From positions 54,393 through 118,392 of the forward strand of contig JAEUTQ010000065.1 of NCBI GenBank assembly GCA_016787445.1: a DNA stretch of 64,000 nucleotides. Direction: 5' to 3'. The stretch comes from Bacteroidia bacterium (GTDB lineage Bacteria > Bacteroidota > Bacteroidia > B-17B0 > Aurantibacillaceae). Shown one piece after another: positions 27,046 to 36,806 of the stretch (position 1 is its first letter; the number at the start of each line of letters is the position of its first letter). The translations under genes and the position numbers were made by a program. The notes under the pieces were generated by a model. It had not been told where the DNA came from and made no database searches. It saw only the letters and a list, made by a program, of their open reading frames with translations.

Positions 27046-27378
27046 ATGTTCGACCTCCGTAAATGGGAAAATATGCACATTCCGCTTTGGCTGATTAAAG
27101 ACACGTGTTGGATGTTGGAATGGCGTTGGCTGGGAGTTACCATGGTTTTGCCTACGGTAGCAATGGCCATCTATATTTTAATAAAATCAATTAAGATGGT
27201 AGAGTTTTACATTAATCTTGCCATCTGTTTTTGGATTGCCGCCAACTCGTTTTGGATGTGCGCCGAATTCTTCGACTTTATCGAATATAAAATGTATGCC
27301 GGAATTCCTTTCGGATTAGGGATGCTTTCCGTAGCAATATTCTACTACAAACAAGCTCGCTTAAATACGGGTAATTAA
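27046..27378 (+). CDS. Small three-helix membrane protein of unknown function
   Basis: 110 residues with three hydrophobic segments (LGVTMVLPTVAMAIYILI; INLAICFWIAANSFWMCAEFF; GIPFGLGMLSVAIFYY). No motif recognised. A TTCATTTG sequence ends 7 bases before the ATG, similar to other short-leader promoters here. It overlaps the 3' end of the convergent phosphorylase gene by 18 bases. Confidence 0.7.
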   Translation: MFDLRKWENMHIPLWLIKDTCWMLEWRWLGVTMVLPTVAMAIYILIKSIKMVEFYINLAICFWIAANSFWMCAEFFDFIEYKMYAGIPFGLGMLSVAIFYYKQARLNTGN

Positions 27379-28176
27379 TTCCTTTACAATAAAAGTCATT
27401 TTTGGTTCCTGCGCATTTGCTACTTGAAGTACCTCTTCATGACTAACGTTCTCCACCCTACCCTCAACGCCTAAGTCGGTTATAATACTTATACCAAAAA
27501 CATTGATGCCGCTATGGCGAGCTACTATTACTTCAGGAACTGTACTCATACCAACCGCATCAGCACCAATACGCCATAAGTAACGGTACTCGGCAGGCGT
27601 TTCGAAACATGGTCCGGTTAAACCCGCGTACACACCTGTGCTTACTTTAATATTATTTTCTTTCGCGATGTTAAGCGCTAGTTCGATGTACTTTTTGTTG
27701 TAAGCATCGCTCATGTCTAAAAAGCGCGGACCTAATTGATTAAGATTTTTTCCGATTAATGGATTATCCGGAAACAGATTGATATGATCATTAATAATCA
27801 TGATTTCTCCAACCGCAAAATTCGGATTCATGCCACCGCTTGCATTACTTACACAAAGTGTTTTAATACCCAAAGCTTTCATGACACGAACAGGAAAAGT
27901 TATCTGTTTCATGTCGTAACCTTCATAATAATGGAAACGACCTTGCATGGCCATTACTTTCTTTCCGCCAATTGTTCCGAAAATTAATTTACCGCTATGT
28001 CCTTCAACTGTAGATACCGGAAAATTTGGAATATCCTCATAAGGCAACACATGCTCAACTGTTATTTCTTTTACTAATCCACCCAATCCAGTGCCCAAAA
28101 TGATTCCTATTTCAGGAGAAAAATTATTGGTTTTCTGGTGAATACTTTTCGTGGTAAATTCTATTTGCTCTAACAT
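27361..28176 (-). CDS. punA: Purine nucleoside phosphorylase (trimeric, PunA type)
   Basis: Phosphorolysis of guanosine/inosine-type nucleosides. 271 residues with GIILGTGLGGLV near 24-35, VEGHSGKL near 58, MQGRFHYYEGY near 75, VSNASGGMNP near 107, and TGPCFETPAEYR near 187-198. The start overlaps the lpxK 3' end by 53 bases; the N-terminus matches the family, so the overlap is real. Coupled expression with lpxK is likely. Confidence 0.95.
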   Translation of the reverse strand: MLEQIEFTTKSIHQKTNNFSPEIGIILGTGLGGLVKEITVEHVLPYEDIPNFPVSTVEGHSGKLIFGTIGGKKVMAMQGRFHYYEGYDMKQITFPVRVMKALGIKTLCVSNASGGMNPNFAVGEIMIINDHINLFPDNPLIGKNLNQLGPRFLDMSDAYNKKYIELALNIAKENNIKVSTGVYAGLTGPCFETPAEYRYLWRIGADAVGMSTVPEVIVARHSGINVFGISIITDLGVEGRVENVSHEEVLQVANAQEPKMTFIVKELITRI

Positions 28177-29221
28177 ATTTTAAAATGGTATTATTAAACT
28201 CTTCCGCTTTGTCCTTAAATGTAACTTCAACCGGAAGTACAAAAATATTCATTCTTTCGGCAATTGGCCACAAATCGGGCTCTTTTAATCGCATTAAATC
28301 TTTTTCAGTAGTTACAAGAATTTTATTTCCACCTTCAAAAGAATCATAATATTTCTGAATGTTATTTAAATCCTGTTGAGAATAATCATGATGATCGGCA
28401 AACGGCAAGTGACTTATCCCCGCTGAATATTCTTTCAAATAGGTAAGCATTGGTTGCGGATTGGCTATACCTGCAAACACAATTAATTTGAATCGGAATA
28501 AATCATTTAATGTACTGATGATTTCGTTGGCATTACTGATAGAATAAAGCTCACCATACTTAAGGTAACTAAAGAAAACTTGCTGATGCGCCAGTGGTTT
28601 TATGTCTTTCAAGATATTGCGCATGTCAACAGCTGTAGCTTTCTCGTGCGTTTTCGTGATAACAATAATATCTGCGCGCTTCATACCTGAAATACTTTCA
28701 CGTAAGCGACCGGCAGGCATTAAGTAATCATTAAAATATAAATGATCGTATTCACTCAGCACGATGTTTAATCCGCATTTAATGGCGCGATGCTGAAATG
28801 CATCATCCAATAAAATCGCTTGTGTATCGGGATAGAGCGCCGTAATTTTCTTTACACCTTTCACTCGGTTTCCCTCTACAAATACATTTAAAAACGGGAA
28901 TTTGCTTTTGTACAAAAGTGGCTCATCACCAATTTCGCGACTGGTACTATTTGAAGTTGCTTCAACAAATCCGGTCGTTTTGCGCTTGTATCCTCTACTT
29001 AATGTAGCGAGTTTAAATTCATCTTTTAATAGAGTAACCAAATAATTAACCATCGGGGTTTTTCCGCTTCCGCCCACCGAAAGGTTTCCTACACAAATGG
29101 TGTGTTTTTGAGGCGAATAACTTTTTAAAAAGCCCCAATCGTAAAATGAATTGCGCAATCCGGTGATGAATCCAAAAATCCATGCCAGCGGCAGAAAAGG
29201 TATTTTACTGAGGTCTTTCAA
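28124..29221 (-). CDS. lpxK: Tetraacyldisaccharide 4'-kinase
   Basis: Adds the 4'-phosphate of lipid A at the inner membrane. 365 residues with the N-terminal membrane-associated segment (PFLPLAWIFGFITGLRN), the P-loop-like SVGGSGKTPMV near 47-57, and LLDDAFQHRAIK near 137-148. Start codon is TTG. The 3' end reaches 53 bases into the purine phosphorylase gene. Other lpx genes are not in the window. Confidence 0.94.
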   Translation of the reverse strand: MKDLSKIPFLPLAWIFGFITGLRNSFYDWGFLKSYSPQKHTICVGNLSVGGSGKTPMVNYLVTLLKDEFKLATLSRGYKRKTTGFVEATSNSTSREIGDEPLLYKSKFPFLNVFVEGNRVKGVKKITALYPDTQAILLDDAFQHRAIKCGLNIVLSEYDHLYFNDYLMPAGRLRESISGMKRADIIVITKTHEKATAVDMRNILKDIKPLAHQQVFFSYLKYGELYSISNANEIISTLNDLFRFKLIVFAGIANPQPMLTYLKEYSAGISHLPFADHHDYSQQDLNNIQKYYDSFEGGNKILVTTEKDLMRLKEPDLWPIAERMNIFVLPVEVTFKDKAEEFNNTILKYVRANRIYHEKYSPENQ

Positions 29222-29303
29222 ACTTTTTAAATATGACTGATTTTTTTCAGATTATCAAACATTAATTTTAAATTATTTGTGATTTTTATTAGCAATGAAA
29301 GTT

Positions 29304-29333
29304 TTGCAGATGGCGTCCTTTTAAATAATTTTG
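29304..29333 (+). promoter_or_regulatory. Promoter of the 29352 gene (TTG-N19-TAATTTTG)
   Basis: -33 TTG at 29304-29306 (inside TTTTG) and perfect -7 TAATTTTG at 29326-29333, 19 bases apart. The leader would be about 12-15 bases. Confidence 0.75.
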
Positions 29334-29351
29334 AATTCAAATTCAATTACA

Positions 29352-29969
29352 ATGAAAAAAATTATAGCAGCTATTTTATTAATTGCAGGTTTTACTGCAA
29401 ATGCGCAAGACAAAGAAAAAATCTTTTCCACTACCGAATTAGTGTGGTTTGGTTTGGATTTTACCAAAGCCACTTTTGTCGGACAGTTTGATCAGGGGAT
29501 GGGTGCCATGCCGGCCAACGGAACTGATATGAAAAACAAATGGATTCCGGGATGGAACTCTTTAGTTGTTGCAGAACCACAAAACTTCGATTTCAGAAAA
29601 AACTTAAATAAAGAAAGTGTTTATCTTGACATAAATAGTGTTAATGAATTAAATTCTAAAATCGACCCAAATAAATGCATGGATATTAATCCGGGTAAAT
29701 TAGAAGCAAAGGAAATAGATGCTATGGTAAAGAAGTACAACTCTAAAACCAAAAAGGAAGGGGTTGGTTTTTCTTTCATCGTTGAAAATTTTGATAAAGG
29801 CACACAAATGGCAAGTGTTTATGTTACATTCTTTGATATTGCTACAAAAAAGGTGCTTCTGGTAAATAAAGTGGAAGGTAAAGCTGTGGGTATTGGAATG
29901 CGCAATTATTGGGCTGGTGCCATTAAAGCAATTATCAAAAAAACAGGGTCTGAATACAAGAATTGGTAA
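29352..29969 (+). CDS. Secreted protein of unknown function
   Basis: 205 residues from the ATG at 29352 (a TTG seven codons upstream overlaps the -7 element and is rejected). Signal peptide with cleavage near residue 18 (TANAQ). The mature protein contains VWFGLDFTKATFVGQFDQ and a C-terminal GMRNYWAGAIKAIIKK; two short conserved-looking helices flank a beta-rich middle. I do not recognise the family. It has its own promoter and terminator. Confidence 0.8.
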   Translation: MKKIIAAILLIAGFTANAQDKEKIFSTTELVWFGLDFTKATFVGQFDQGMGAMPANGTDMKNKWIPGWNSLVVAEPQNFDFRKNLNKESVYLDINSVNELNSKIDPNKCMDINPGKLEAKEIDAMVKKYNSKTKKEGVGFSFIVENFDKGTQMASVYVTFFDIATKKVLLVNKVEGKAVGIGMRNYWAGAIKAIIKKTGSEYKNW

Positions 29970-29996
29970 AAGAAAATATAGAAACTATTTTACGAA

Positions 29997-30018
29997 ACGG
30001 GTTGAATATTCAACCCGT
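29997..30018 (+). terminator. Terminator after the 29352 gene (22-nt palindrome)
   Basis: ACGGGTTGAAT and ATTCAACCCGT form a perfect self-complementary 22-mer with no unpaired loop beyond the turn, followed by TTTTTTG. A -33-like TTG inside it may serve the next promoter. Confidence 0.85.
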
Positions 30019-30032
30019 TTTTTGTTCATTTG
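30002..30032 (+). promoter_or_regulatory. Possible promoter of the Nif3 gene (TTG-N20-TTCATTTG)
   Basis: TTG at 30002-30004 within the terminator palindrome and TTCATTTG at 30025-30032, one mismatch from TAnnTTTG. The -7 ends 3 bases before the ATG, so a leaderless mRNA is predicted. Confidence 0.4.
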
Positions 30033-30035
30033 CTT

Positions 30036-31130
30036 ATGAAGATTAAAGAACTTACATCCGAACTCGAGAAATTTGCTCCCCGCATCTATCAGGAGAGTTA
30101 TGATAATTGCGGATTATTGGTAGGAAATTCAGATACTGAAATAACAGGCGTTTTATTGAGTCTCGACTGTACAGAAAATGTCATTGAAGAAGCCATTCAG
30201 CTAAAATGTAATTTAATCATCGCGCATCATCCCATCATTTTTGGCGGACTAAAAAAACTTACCGGCAGTAATTATGTGGAACGTACCGTTATCAAAGCCA
30301 TTCAAAACAATATTTCCATTTATGCGGCACACACTAATCTTGATAATATAAAGAATGGTGTGAATGCTAAAATTGCCTCTAAACTCGGATTAATCAATCT
30401 CAAAATATTAGCACCCAAAAAAGGTTTATTAAAGAAATTAGTGACTTATGTTCCGGCTACTCACGCTGACTTGGTTCGTGAAAGTTTGTTTGATGCCGGT
30501 GCAGGAAACATTGGTAATTATGACAGCTGCAGCTTTAATACTGAAGGCACTGGCACCTTTAGAGGGAATGAAAACTCCAATCCCTTTATTGGGAAAAAAG
30601 GTGAGTTATCCAAAGAAAATGAAGTGCGCATCGAAGTGATTTTTGAAGGCCACAAGGAAGCGGAATTACTAAAAAACCTCTTGGCTTCTCATCCCTATGA
30701 AGAAGTTGCTTTTGATGTTTACCCACTGGATAATATTTACCAAAATATTGGCAGCGGCATGACAGGCGAGTTTGAAACAGCCCTATCCGAAACCGAGTTT
30801 TTAAAGCGGGTAAAATCGGCTTTCAATTGCCCGATTGTTAAACATACCTCTTTGTTAAACAAGCCGGTAAAAAAAGTAGCCTTTTGCGGAGGAAGCGGCA
30901 GTTTTTTAATCAAAAATGCAATAAATTCAGGATCAGACGCTTATATAAGCGGAGATATTAAATACCATGAGTTTTTTGACGCTGAAAGCAACATTTTAAT
31001 TGTAGATACCGGACACTTTGAAAATGAGCAGTTTACACCCGAGATTTTTTATGAACTTATTCAGAAAAAATTTACTACATTTGCAACCTATTTATCGAAA
31101 GTTAATACCAACCCGGTAAATTATTTTTAA
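30036..31130 (+). CDS. Nif3/YqfO-type dinuclear metal-binding protein
   Basis: 364 residues; metal ligands are visible in IIAHHPIIFGG near 63-73, AAHTNLD near 100 and the C-terminal ISGDIKYHE plus VDTGHFENEQF. The central 100-residue insert (about 125-235) is the PII-like domain of long Nif3 proteins such as YqfO. Related to GTP cyclohydrolase I type 2-like proteins; biochemical role unsettled. ATG at 30036 chosen over TTG two codons upstream. Two bases precede the zinc-ribbon partner. Confidence 0.9.
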   Translation: MKIKELTSELEKFAPRIYQESYDNCGLLVGNSDTEITGVLLSLDCTENVIEEAIQLKCNLIIAHHPIIFGGLKKLTGSNYVERTVIKAIQNNISIYAAHTNLDNIKNGVNAKIASKLGLINLKILAPKKGLLKKLVTYVPATHADLVRESLFDAGAGNIGNYDSCSFNTEGTGTFRGNENSNPFIGKKGELSKENEVRIEVIFEGHKEAELLKNLLASHPYEEVAFDVYPLDNIYQNIGSGMTGEFETALSETEFLKRVKSAFNCPIVKHTSLLNKPVKKVAFCGGSGSFLIKNAINSGSDAYISGDIKYHEFFDAESNILIVDTGHFENEQFTPEIFYELIQKKFTTFATYLSKVNTNPVNYF

Positions 31131-31132
31131 CT

Positions 31133-31897
31133 ATGTGCGCAAAAATTAAAGAAAAGATTGACGCTTCTGTAGAAGGCAAATTACGTTCACTTTACGAATT
31201 ACAATTAATCGATTCAAAAATCGATCGTTTACGTACCGTTCGCGGTGAGTTACCATTAGAGGTGAGTGATTTGGAAGATATCGTTGCCGGCTTAGAAACA
31301 CGTTTAAATAACGTAACTGAAGAAGTTCAGGAACTTGAAAATCAAATTAACGAGAAAAAACAAGCGATTAAAGATTTTCAGGCTAATATTAAGAAATACG
31401 AAGCTCAGCAAAATAAAGTTCGTAACAATCGTGAATACGATGCGATCTCTAAAGAAATCGAATTCCAAAATTTGGAAATTCAATTGGCTGAAAAGCGCAT
31501 GAAGGAAGCGAAAGCTGCTATCACTTTAAAACAAGATTTATTAGAGAAATCTAAAGTTGAATTCGAAGAGCGTTCAAAAGATTTAAAAGTGAAGAAAAGC
31601 GAGCTTGATGAAATCATCGCTGAAACTGAAAAAGAAGAAAAAGATTTATTAGTTGAATCAGAAAGCGCTTCATCTAAAATTGAAGAGCGTTTATTCAATG
31701 CTTATAAGCGTATCCGTTCTAACACACGTAACGGCTTAGCAGTTGTTACTGTTGATCGTGATGCTTGTGGTGGTTGCTACAACAAAATCCCGCCTCAACG
31801 TCAATTAGACATTCGCACTAACAAGAAAATTATCGTTTGCGAACATTGCGGCCGTATTCTTGTTGATGGAACTATCATTCCTGATGAACAACAATAA
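31133..31897 (+). CDS. Coiled-coil zinc-ribbon protein (C4 type)
   Basis: 254 residues. Nearly the whole protein to about residue 195 is a long helical hairpin (heptad-rich Glu/Lys/Leu), followed by a Cys4 zinc ribbon: CGGCYNKIPPQ near 213 and CEHCGRIL near 237. The family is annotated only as a putative nucleic-acid-binding protein. Co-transcribed with the Nif3 gene, a pairing usual in many bacteria. An internal TACATTTG (31076-31083) could give it a second promoter. Confidence 0.9.
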   Translation: MCAKIKEKIDASVEGKLRSLYELQLIDSKIDRLRTVRGELPLEVSDLEDIVAGLETRLNNVTEEVQELENQINEKKQAIKDFQANIKKYEAQQNKVRNNREYDAISKEIEFQNLEIQLAEKRMKEAKAAITLKQDLLEKSKVEFEERSKDLKVKKSELDEIIAETEKEEKDLLVESESASSKIEERLFNAYKRIRSNTRNGLAVVTVDRDACGGCYNKIPPQRQLDIRTNKKIIVCEHCGRILVDGTIIPDEQQ

Positions 31898-31917
31898 TAT
31901 TTAAATAAATTTAATGA

Positions 31918-31940
31918 AGTCCGGACTAAACACCCGGACT
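31918..31940 (+). terminator. Terminator after the Nif3-zinc-ribbon pair
   Basis: AGTCCGG and CCGGACT form a 7-bp stem around a 9-base loop, followed by TTTTTATTTA. Confidence 0.88.
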
Positions 31941-31956
31941 TTTTTATTTATGCACC

Positions 31957-31987
31957 TTGAGTTTATTAAATAAAAAATGTAGGTTTG
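31957..31987 (+). promoter_or_regulatory. Promoter of the O-methyltransferase gene (TTG-N20-TAGGTTTG)
   Basis: -33 TTG at 31957-31959 and perfect -7 TAGGTTTG at 31980-31987, 20 bases apart. The -7 ends 3 bases before the ATG, so the transcript should be leaderless. This is the clearest example here with both boxes. Confidence 0.7.
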
Positions 31988-31990
31988 ATT

Positions 31991-32632
31991 ATGGAATTCA
32001 TTAGCGAAGCGCTTAGTCTTTATTGCGAACATCATAGCGAAGCAGAGTCTGTGCTTTTACAAGAACTGAATCGTGAAACGCATTTAAAGGTCTTATCTCC
32101 CCGAATGCTGAGCGGTCATCTTCAAGGACGTTTTCTTAGCTTTATTTCTCAATTAAAACAACCTAAATACATCCTCGAAATCGGAACCTATACCGGTTAT
32201 TCTGCTTTATGTTTAGCTGAAGGTTTACAAGAAGAAGGAATACTAATTACCATTGATCCTAATGAAGAAACGAATGCGGTGGCAAAACGCTACTTTGATA
32301 AATCGGCGCACAAAAACAAAATTCATTTGATGCAAGGTCAAGCGGGTGAAATTATTCCCCAACTAAAACAAGACTTTGACATTGTATTTATAGATGCAGA
32401 TAAACGTAATTATCCTTTGTATTTTGATTTGGTGATTGACAAAGTGAAAAAAGGCGGAATCATTATTGTGGATAATGTTTTATGGAGCGGGAAAGTTCTA
32501 CAAAACGAAAATGAAATGGACACCGACACTAAAATCATTCACGCGTTCAATGACAAAGTAAATACCGATGTCCGCGTAAAAACTTTACTATTGCCTGTTC
32601 GCGACGGACTATTATTACTTATAAAAAACTAA
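31991..32632 (+). CDS. O-methyltransferase (class I, CCoAOMT-like)
   Basis: 213 residues with the SAM-binding motif [18 protein letters not shown] near 58-75, [16 protein letters not shown] (metal/SAM region) near 128-143 and [12 protein letters not shown] near 155-167, matching the bacterial family 3 O-methyltransferases. Natural substrate unknown; many members are catechol-type enzymes. ATG at 31991 chosen because a TTG two codons upstream lies in the -7 element. Two bases separate it from threonine aldolase. Confidence 0.9.
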   Translation: MEFISEALSLYCEHHSEAESVLLQELNRETHLKVLSPRMLSGHLQGRFLSFISQLKQPKYILEIGTYTGYSALCLAEGLQEEGILITIDPNEETNAVAKRYFDKSAHKNKIHLMQGQAGEIIPQLKQDFDIVFIDADKRNYPLYFDLVIDKVKKGGIIIVDNVLWSGKVLQNENEMDTDTKIIHAFNDKVNTDVRVKTLLLPVRDGLLLLIKN

Positions 32633-32634
32633 TT

Positions 32635-33654
32635 ATGATTATAGATTTAAGAAGCGATACTGTTACAAAACCAACTAAAGCAATGTTGGAAGCAATGATG
32701 AATGCACCGTTGGGTGATGATGTTTTTGGTGAAGATCCAACTGTTATAGAATTAGAAAAAAAAGCAGCGGCTCTGTTTGGAAAAGAAGCCGGTTTGTTTT
32801 GCCCGAGCGGTACTATGACAAATCAAATCGCTATTAAAGTACACACCCAACCCGGAGATGAAGTATTATGCGATGTAAACTCACATATTTACAATTACGA
32901 AGGAGGAGGCATTTCTTTTAATAGCGGTGTGCAAGCCAAATTAATTCAGGGTGACAGAGGAAGAATCACCGCGCAACAAATCGAACAAAACATTAACGGC
33001 GATTTTGATTGGTTAACCAGAACCACATTGGTGAGTTTAGAAAATACGGTGAATCGCGCGGGAGGTTCTTATTATACAATTGATATGATAAAGCCAATTC
33101 AGAAATTATGCGCGGATAAAAAATTAAATTTTCATTTAGACGGGGCACGGATTTTCAACGCACTTACTGAAACCAAAGAAAATCCAAAAGACGTTGGAAG
33201 TTTGTTTGACAGTATTTCCATTTGCTTATCGAAAGGATTAGGCACACCGGCGGGCTCTGTATTAATCGGCACCAAAGAGTTCATAAAAAAAGCCCGCCGC
33301 GTAAGAAAAGTTTTTGGTGGAGGCATGCGTCAGGCCGGAATATTAGCAGCGGCCGGCATTTATGCATTAGATAATAATGTAACGCGTTTAAAAGAAGATC
33401 ACATCCGTGCGAAAAAAATCGAGAGGATTTTAAAATCACTCCCTTATATTACTTCTATTTTACCGGTAGACAGCAATATTGTAATATTTGATATTGATAC
33501 AAAAATCAGCGGAGCTGACTTTGAAAAGAAATTATTGGAAAACAATATTAAGATCGCGGCCTTCGGAAAACAAACCATACGTTTTGTTACGCACATGGAT
33601 TTTACCGATGAAATGTTGGAGCAAACAGAAAAGGTTTTAAAATCTATTCAATAA
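32635..33654 (+). CDS. ltaE: Low-specificity L-threonine aldolase (PLP enzyme)
   Basis: Cleaves threonine/allo-threonine to glycine and acetaldehyde. 339 residues: the N-terminus [27 protein letters not shown] near 22-36, [10 protein letters not shown] near 57-66, [10 protein letters not shown] near 165-174, and the PLP lysine in [16 protein letters not shown] near 195-205. Full length. Its end overlaps that of the convergent PHP-domain gene by 11 bases. Confidence 0.95.
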   Translation: MIIDLRSDTVTKPTKAMLEAMMNAPLGDDVFGEDPTVIELEKKAAALFGKEAGLFCPSGTMTNQIAIKVHTQPGDEVLCDVNSHIYNYEGGGISFNSGVQAKLIQGDRGRITAQQIEQNINGDFDWLTRTTLVSLENTVNRAGGSYYTIDMIKPIQKLCADKKLNFHLDGARIFNALTETKENPKDVGSLFDSISICLSKGLGTPAGSVLIGTKEFIKKARRVRKVFGGGMRQAGILAAAGIYALDNNVTRLKEDHIRAKKIERILKSLPYITSILPVDSNIVIFDIDTKISGADFEKKLLENNIKIAAFGKQTIRFVTHMDFTDEMLEQTEKVLKSIQ

Positions 33655-35053
33655 CCAACTTCTGATTTTTTACTACTTTGCCTGAAGTAATTTTCAGGTT
33701 ATAAAAACCCGCAGCGAAATCGGCGGTCGATAATTTTGCTTGCGGTAAAGACGATGTTTCGCTGTAAATAATTTTCCCGGACACATCCGTTATTTCTATT
33801 TCAAATCCTTCATTTAAATCGGTGCTCACATAAAGCATAGCGTTTACAGGATTTGGAAACGCAACGATATTAAAAGATTTTTCTAACTCATTTACCGAAG
33901 CAAACTGACTTAAGCGATACCAAATTGGGGAAGATATAATTCGATCACCATCCGGTTGAATTACTTCCACAAAATAATATTTGTTAGAACCCGGTGCTTG
34001 TCCGTTATCCGTAAAACTAATCGTATTATTTCCTGTTACACTCGTATGAACGGTTGAATATAAATTACTCCCTTCCACACCGGCCCATAACTTCAACGTA
34101 TCGGCAATCTCTCCATCCTCATCACTAAACGTAACATTGATGGTTGGATGTGTTAAACCGGAAGTCGAATCGCCCATTATTTTAGTATTGATCTTTAAAT
34201 CAATTTTCGCGTTCCAATCATCAGTTGCATAAAAGTGCATGTTTTGCATAGCCGAATATAAATTAGCCCTTGTTAAAGATGGAGCTATTATAGCTAATCT
34301 TCCTGCGTTATTTCTTCCGAAAGTCAGATTGTGATTATCGTGATCGTAACCGATTCCAATGTGATAACCTATGCTCAACATTTTTCGGTAATACTGAAAA
34401 AAATTACTGGCCGGATAATCATCGTAGGTTAATGATGTACTAAAAGCTAATCCGTTTCTAAATGGTATTCCAACAATGGCAGAATCATACATGGCATTAT
34501 ACGGATTGCTCACTAAATAGCCGAAATCATTCCAACTGGGATGTCCTAAATAACAAAAGGTACCCGGTGTGTTTTTTACTAATCTAAATAAACTGTAATA
34601 ATCATTTTTATCGACGTAAATATCATAATTAGGTCCAACCAATCCCGGTACCGAAGCTTCCCATCCGATTAACTGATTAAATCCATACACAATAACATGT
34701 CCGTTTGTACTTGAACTCGTCCCCCACTCCATACCGTATAAACATAAAAAAGTTCCGTCTTGATTTGCCGCATTTGCTTCATTTATGCCTAAACCATAAC
34801 TGGTTCTTACCATTCCCGGATTATTATTCGCTGTATAATGATTATGTTCCGAAATTCCCAAAAAATCAAAGTGAAGCGAAGCCTTCGCAAAGTTGTAATC
34901 GCCTGTAGGCTTAGACACGCCTGTACTACTTGAATCTTTATTCCCATCCGAATAACCTGAATGTGAGTGTAAATTTCCGAAATAGTAATTATAGGTTTGG
35001 GATTGTACTCCTAATACAAACAATAATGATAAAAGTGAAAATAAATATCTCAT
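33644..35053 (-). CDS. Secreted PHP-domain protein with T9SS type A sorting domain
   Basis: 469 residues. Signal peptide (VQSQ near 18), then a PHP-like phosphoesterase fold with metal-ligand candidates HSHSGYSDG near 30, GISEHNHY near 67, GMEWG, LGHPSW near 170 and GYDHDNHN near 240. The last 75 residues (FNIVAFPNPVNAMLYV...GFYNLKI, QKLVIE) match the type A C-terminal signal of T9SS cargo. It should be exported across the outer membrane by the T9SS whose core genes start this window. Substrate unknown; a nuclease or phosphatase role is possible. Confidence 0.88.
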   Translation of the reverse strand: MRYLFSLLSLLFVLGVQSQTYNYYFGNLHSHSGYSDGNKDSSSTGVSKPTGDYNFAKASLHFDFLGISEHNHYTANNNPGMVRTSYGLGINEANAANQDGTFLCLYGMEWGTSSSTNGHVIVYGFNQLIGWEASVPGLVGPNYDIYVDKNDYYSLFRLVKNTPGTFCYLGHPSWNDFGYLVSNPYNAMYDSAIVGIPFRNGLAFSTSLTYDDYPASNFFQYYRKMLSIGYHIGIGYDHDNHNLTFGRNNAGRLAIIAPSLTRANLYSAMQNMHFYATDDWNAKIDLKINTKIMGDSTSGLTHPTINVTFSDEDGEIADTLKLWAGVEGSNLYSTVHTSVTGNNTISFTDNGQAPGSNKYYFVEVIQPDGDRIISSPIWYRLSQFASVNELEKSFNIVAFPNPVNAMLYVSTDLNEGFEIEITDVSGKIIYSETSSLPQAKLSTADFAAGFYNLKITSGKVVKNQKLVIE

Positions 35054-35185
35054 GGTTTCAATTACATAAATTTACTAATAAACCGGTGCAAATTCCTAAC
35101 TATTTATGTTAAACCTATTTTAAATTATACCAAACCTTTTTAAAGTCCGACCAGTATTAGTTAATAGGTTTTATATCAAAAAGCT

Positions 35186-35193
35186 TATATTTG
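35186..35193 (+). promoter_or_regulatory. -7 element (TATATTTG) abutting the 35198 gene
   Basis: Perfect TAnnTTTG match 4 bases before the ATG. Predicts a leaderless mRNA for the 35198-40970 cluster. No TTG at the expected distance. Confidence 0.5.
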
Positions 35194-35197
35194 TATT

Positions 35198-36805
35198 ATG
35201 CGCATTTTTAGCAAAATAGCTCTGAGTATAGCTGTTTTAGTACTCGTTATGGTTTCGTGTCGGAAATCATTTGAAACAGCCTGGGATGTTGATATAGCAG
35301 CGCCAATTGCCAGAAGCTCACTTAATATTAAGAATTTTTTTAGTGATACTCTTTTTCAATCGGATCCAACAGGATTATTGCACCTCTCTTTCTCAAAAAA
35401 AATTGCGGGCTTTCAATTAGACTCCTTAATAGAATTACCAGATACCGTGCTTAACTATGGGTTCTTCATGGCACCCAATACAAATTTCTTTATTGCACCC
35501 GGCAGTAATATTCCGGGCTTTCCGCAAACACAGGAAATTAATTTCAACATCAGTAATGGTGCTGAATTACGAACTGCTATCATAAGTGACGGAAAATTAA
35601 AAGTTGACTATACCAATACGTATACGCAGCCATTGGTGTTCGATATGATTTTACCGGGCACAACTAAATACGGTGTACCCTTTAAAATTCATGAAGTGAT
35701 TAATCCGGGTTTCAACAACACATCACGCTATTACGATGTAAGTGGTTATACCGTAAAAATGGGCGGAATATCCGGAAACAAAATCAACACCATTGTACAA
35801 ACCATAAGTGTATCCGTATCGCCAACCGCGCAACCGGATACTATTCGTGGCGGACAGGGTGTTGCCACTAATATTTCTTACTCTAAATTAATTCCATATT
35901 ATGTAGAAGGTTATTTTGGTCAGCAGAATATTGATTTACCTTACGACTCAGTTGCCTTAAACATCAGCAATAATTTACAGGCGAGTAATTTTCAGATCAA
36001 CTCGGCTTACATCAATTTTAAAATCGTAAATGAATTTGGTGTCGACATCAATGCCCAATTAAGTAATATCAAATCGGTAAATTCATTTAGCAATACATCC
36101 GTTACATTAAATGCATCCGGACTCTCCAATTTAAACATCAACAAAGCCGGCAAAACCAATAATTTTTCCAATCCGGTATTCCCTTCGGTAAAAACTGTTT
36201 CTGTTAATACGAGTAATTCAAATCTGAAACCATTCTTGGAAAACCTTCCCGACTATTTAACTTATCAAGGAAAAATCGCTATCAATCCGTTTGGTAATAT
36301 TTCCGGTTCCAATGATTTCGCATTCTTAAACACAGGCATTAATATTTACGCGGATGTTGATATGCCCTTACAAATACGCACTGATTTCTTTAAATTAATT
36401 TCAACCACCGCCATCGATCTTTCAACCGTTGAACAAATTGATAATATTAATTACGGAACCATAAACATTCAGGCAACCAATGGTTTTCCGTTTGAAGCAG
36501 TTTTGCAAGGTTATCTTTTAAACGAACAAAATCAAATTATCGATTCGTTGTTTGTTGTACCTAACAACGTTATAAAGCGAGGTATTATTGATGCTAATTA
36601 TATAGTAACATCACCGGTGTATTCAAAAATTGAAGTTCCGGTAGATGACAAAAAACTGGAGAATCTTAAGCTTTGTCGTTTCATCAAATTCGTTTCTCAG
36701 TTTAACATGCCAACCCCACAACCTCCGGATATTAAAATCATGGACAATTACAATTTAGACTTAATATTAAGTTTAGATGTTAACTACAGAGCCCGTAAAA
36801 AATAA
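35198..36805 (+). CDS. Large lipoprotein of unknown function
   Basis: 535 residues with lipobox VMVSC (Cys21). The mature part is beta-rich, Asn/Ser-rich and without catalytic motifs (for example NTNFFIAPGSNIPGFPQTQ). It resembles large Bacteroidota surface lipoproteins, but I cannot name the family. First gene of a tight four-gene plus-strand cluster (gaps of 1 base, 1 base and a 4-base overlap), with a putative barrel protein next, so the two may act together at the outer membrane. Confidence 0.78.
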   Translation: MRIFSKIALSIAVLVLVMVSCRKSFETAWDVDIAAPIARSSLNIKNFFSDTLFQSDPTGLLHLSFSKKIAGFQLDSLIELPDTVLNYGFFMAPNTNFFIAPGSNIPGFPQTQEINFNISNGAELRTAIISDGKLKVDYTNTYTQPLVFDMILPGTTKYGVPFKIHEVINPGFNNTSRYYDVSGYTVKMGGISGNKINTIVQTISVSVSPTAQPDTIRGGQGVATNISYSKLIPYYVEGYFGQQNIDLPYDSVALNISNNLQASNFQINSAYINFKIVNEFGVDINAQLSNIKSVNSFSNTSVTLNASGLSNLNINKAGKTNNFSNPVFPSVKTVSVNTSNSNLKPFLENLPDYLTYQGKIAINPFGNISGSNDFAFLNTGINIYADVDMPLQIRTDFFKLISTTAIDLSTVEQIDNINYGTINIQATNGFPFEAVLQGYLLNEQNQIIDSLFVVPNNVIKRGIIDANYIVTSPVYSKIEVPVDDKKLENLKLCRFIKFVSQFNMPTPQPPDIKIMDNYNLDLILSLDVNYRARKK

Positions 36806-36806
36806 T

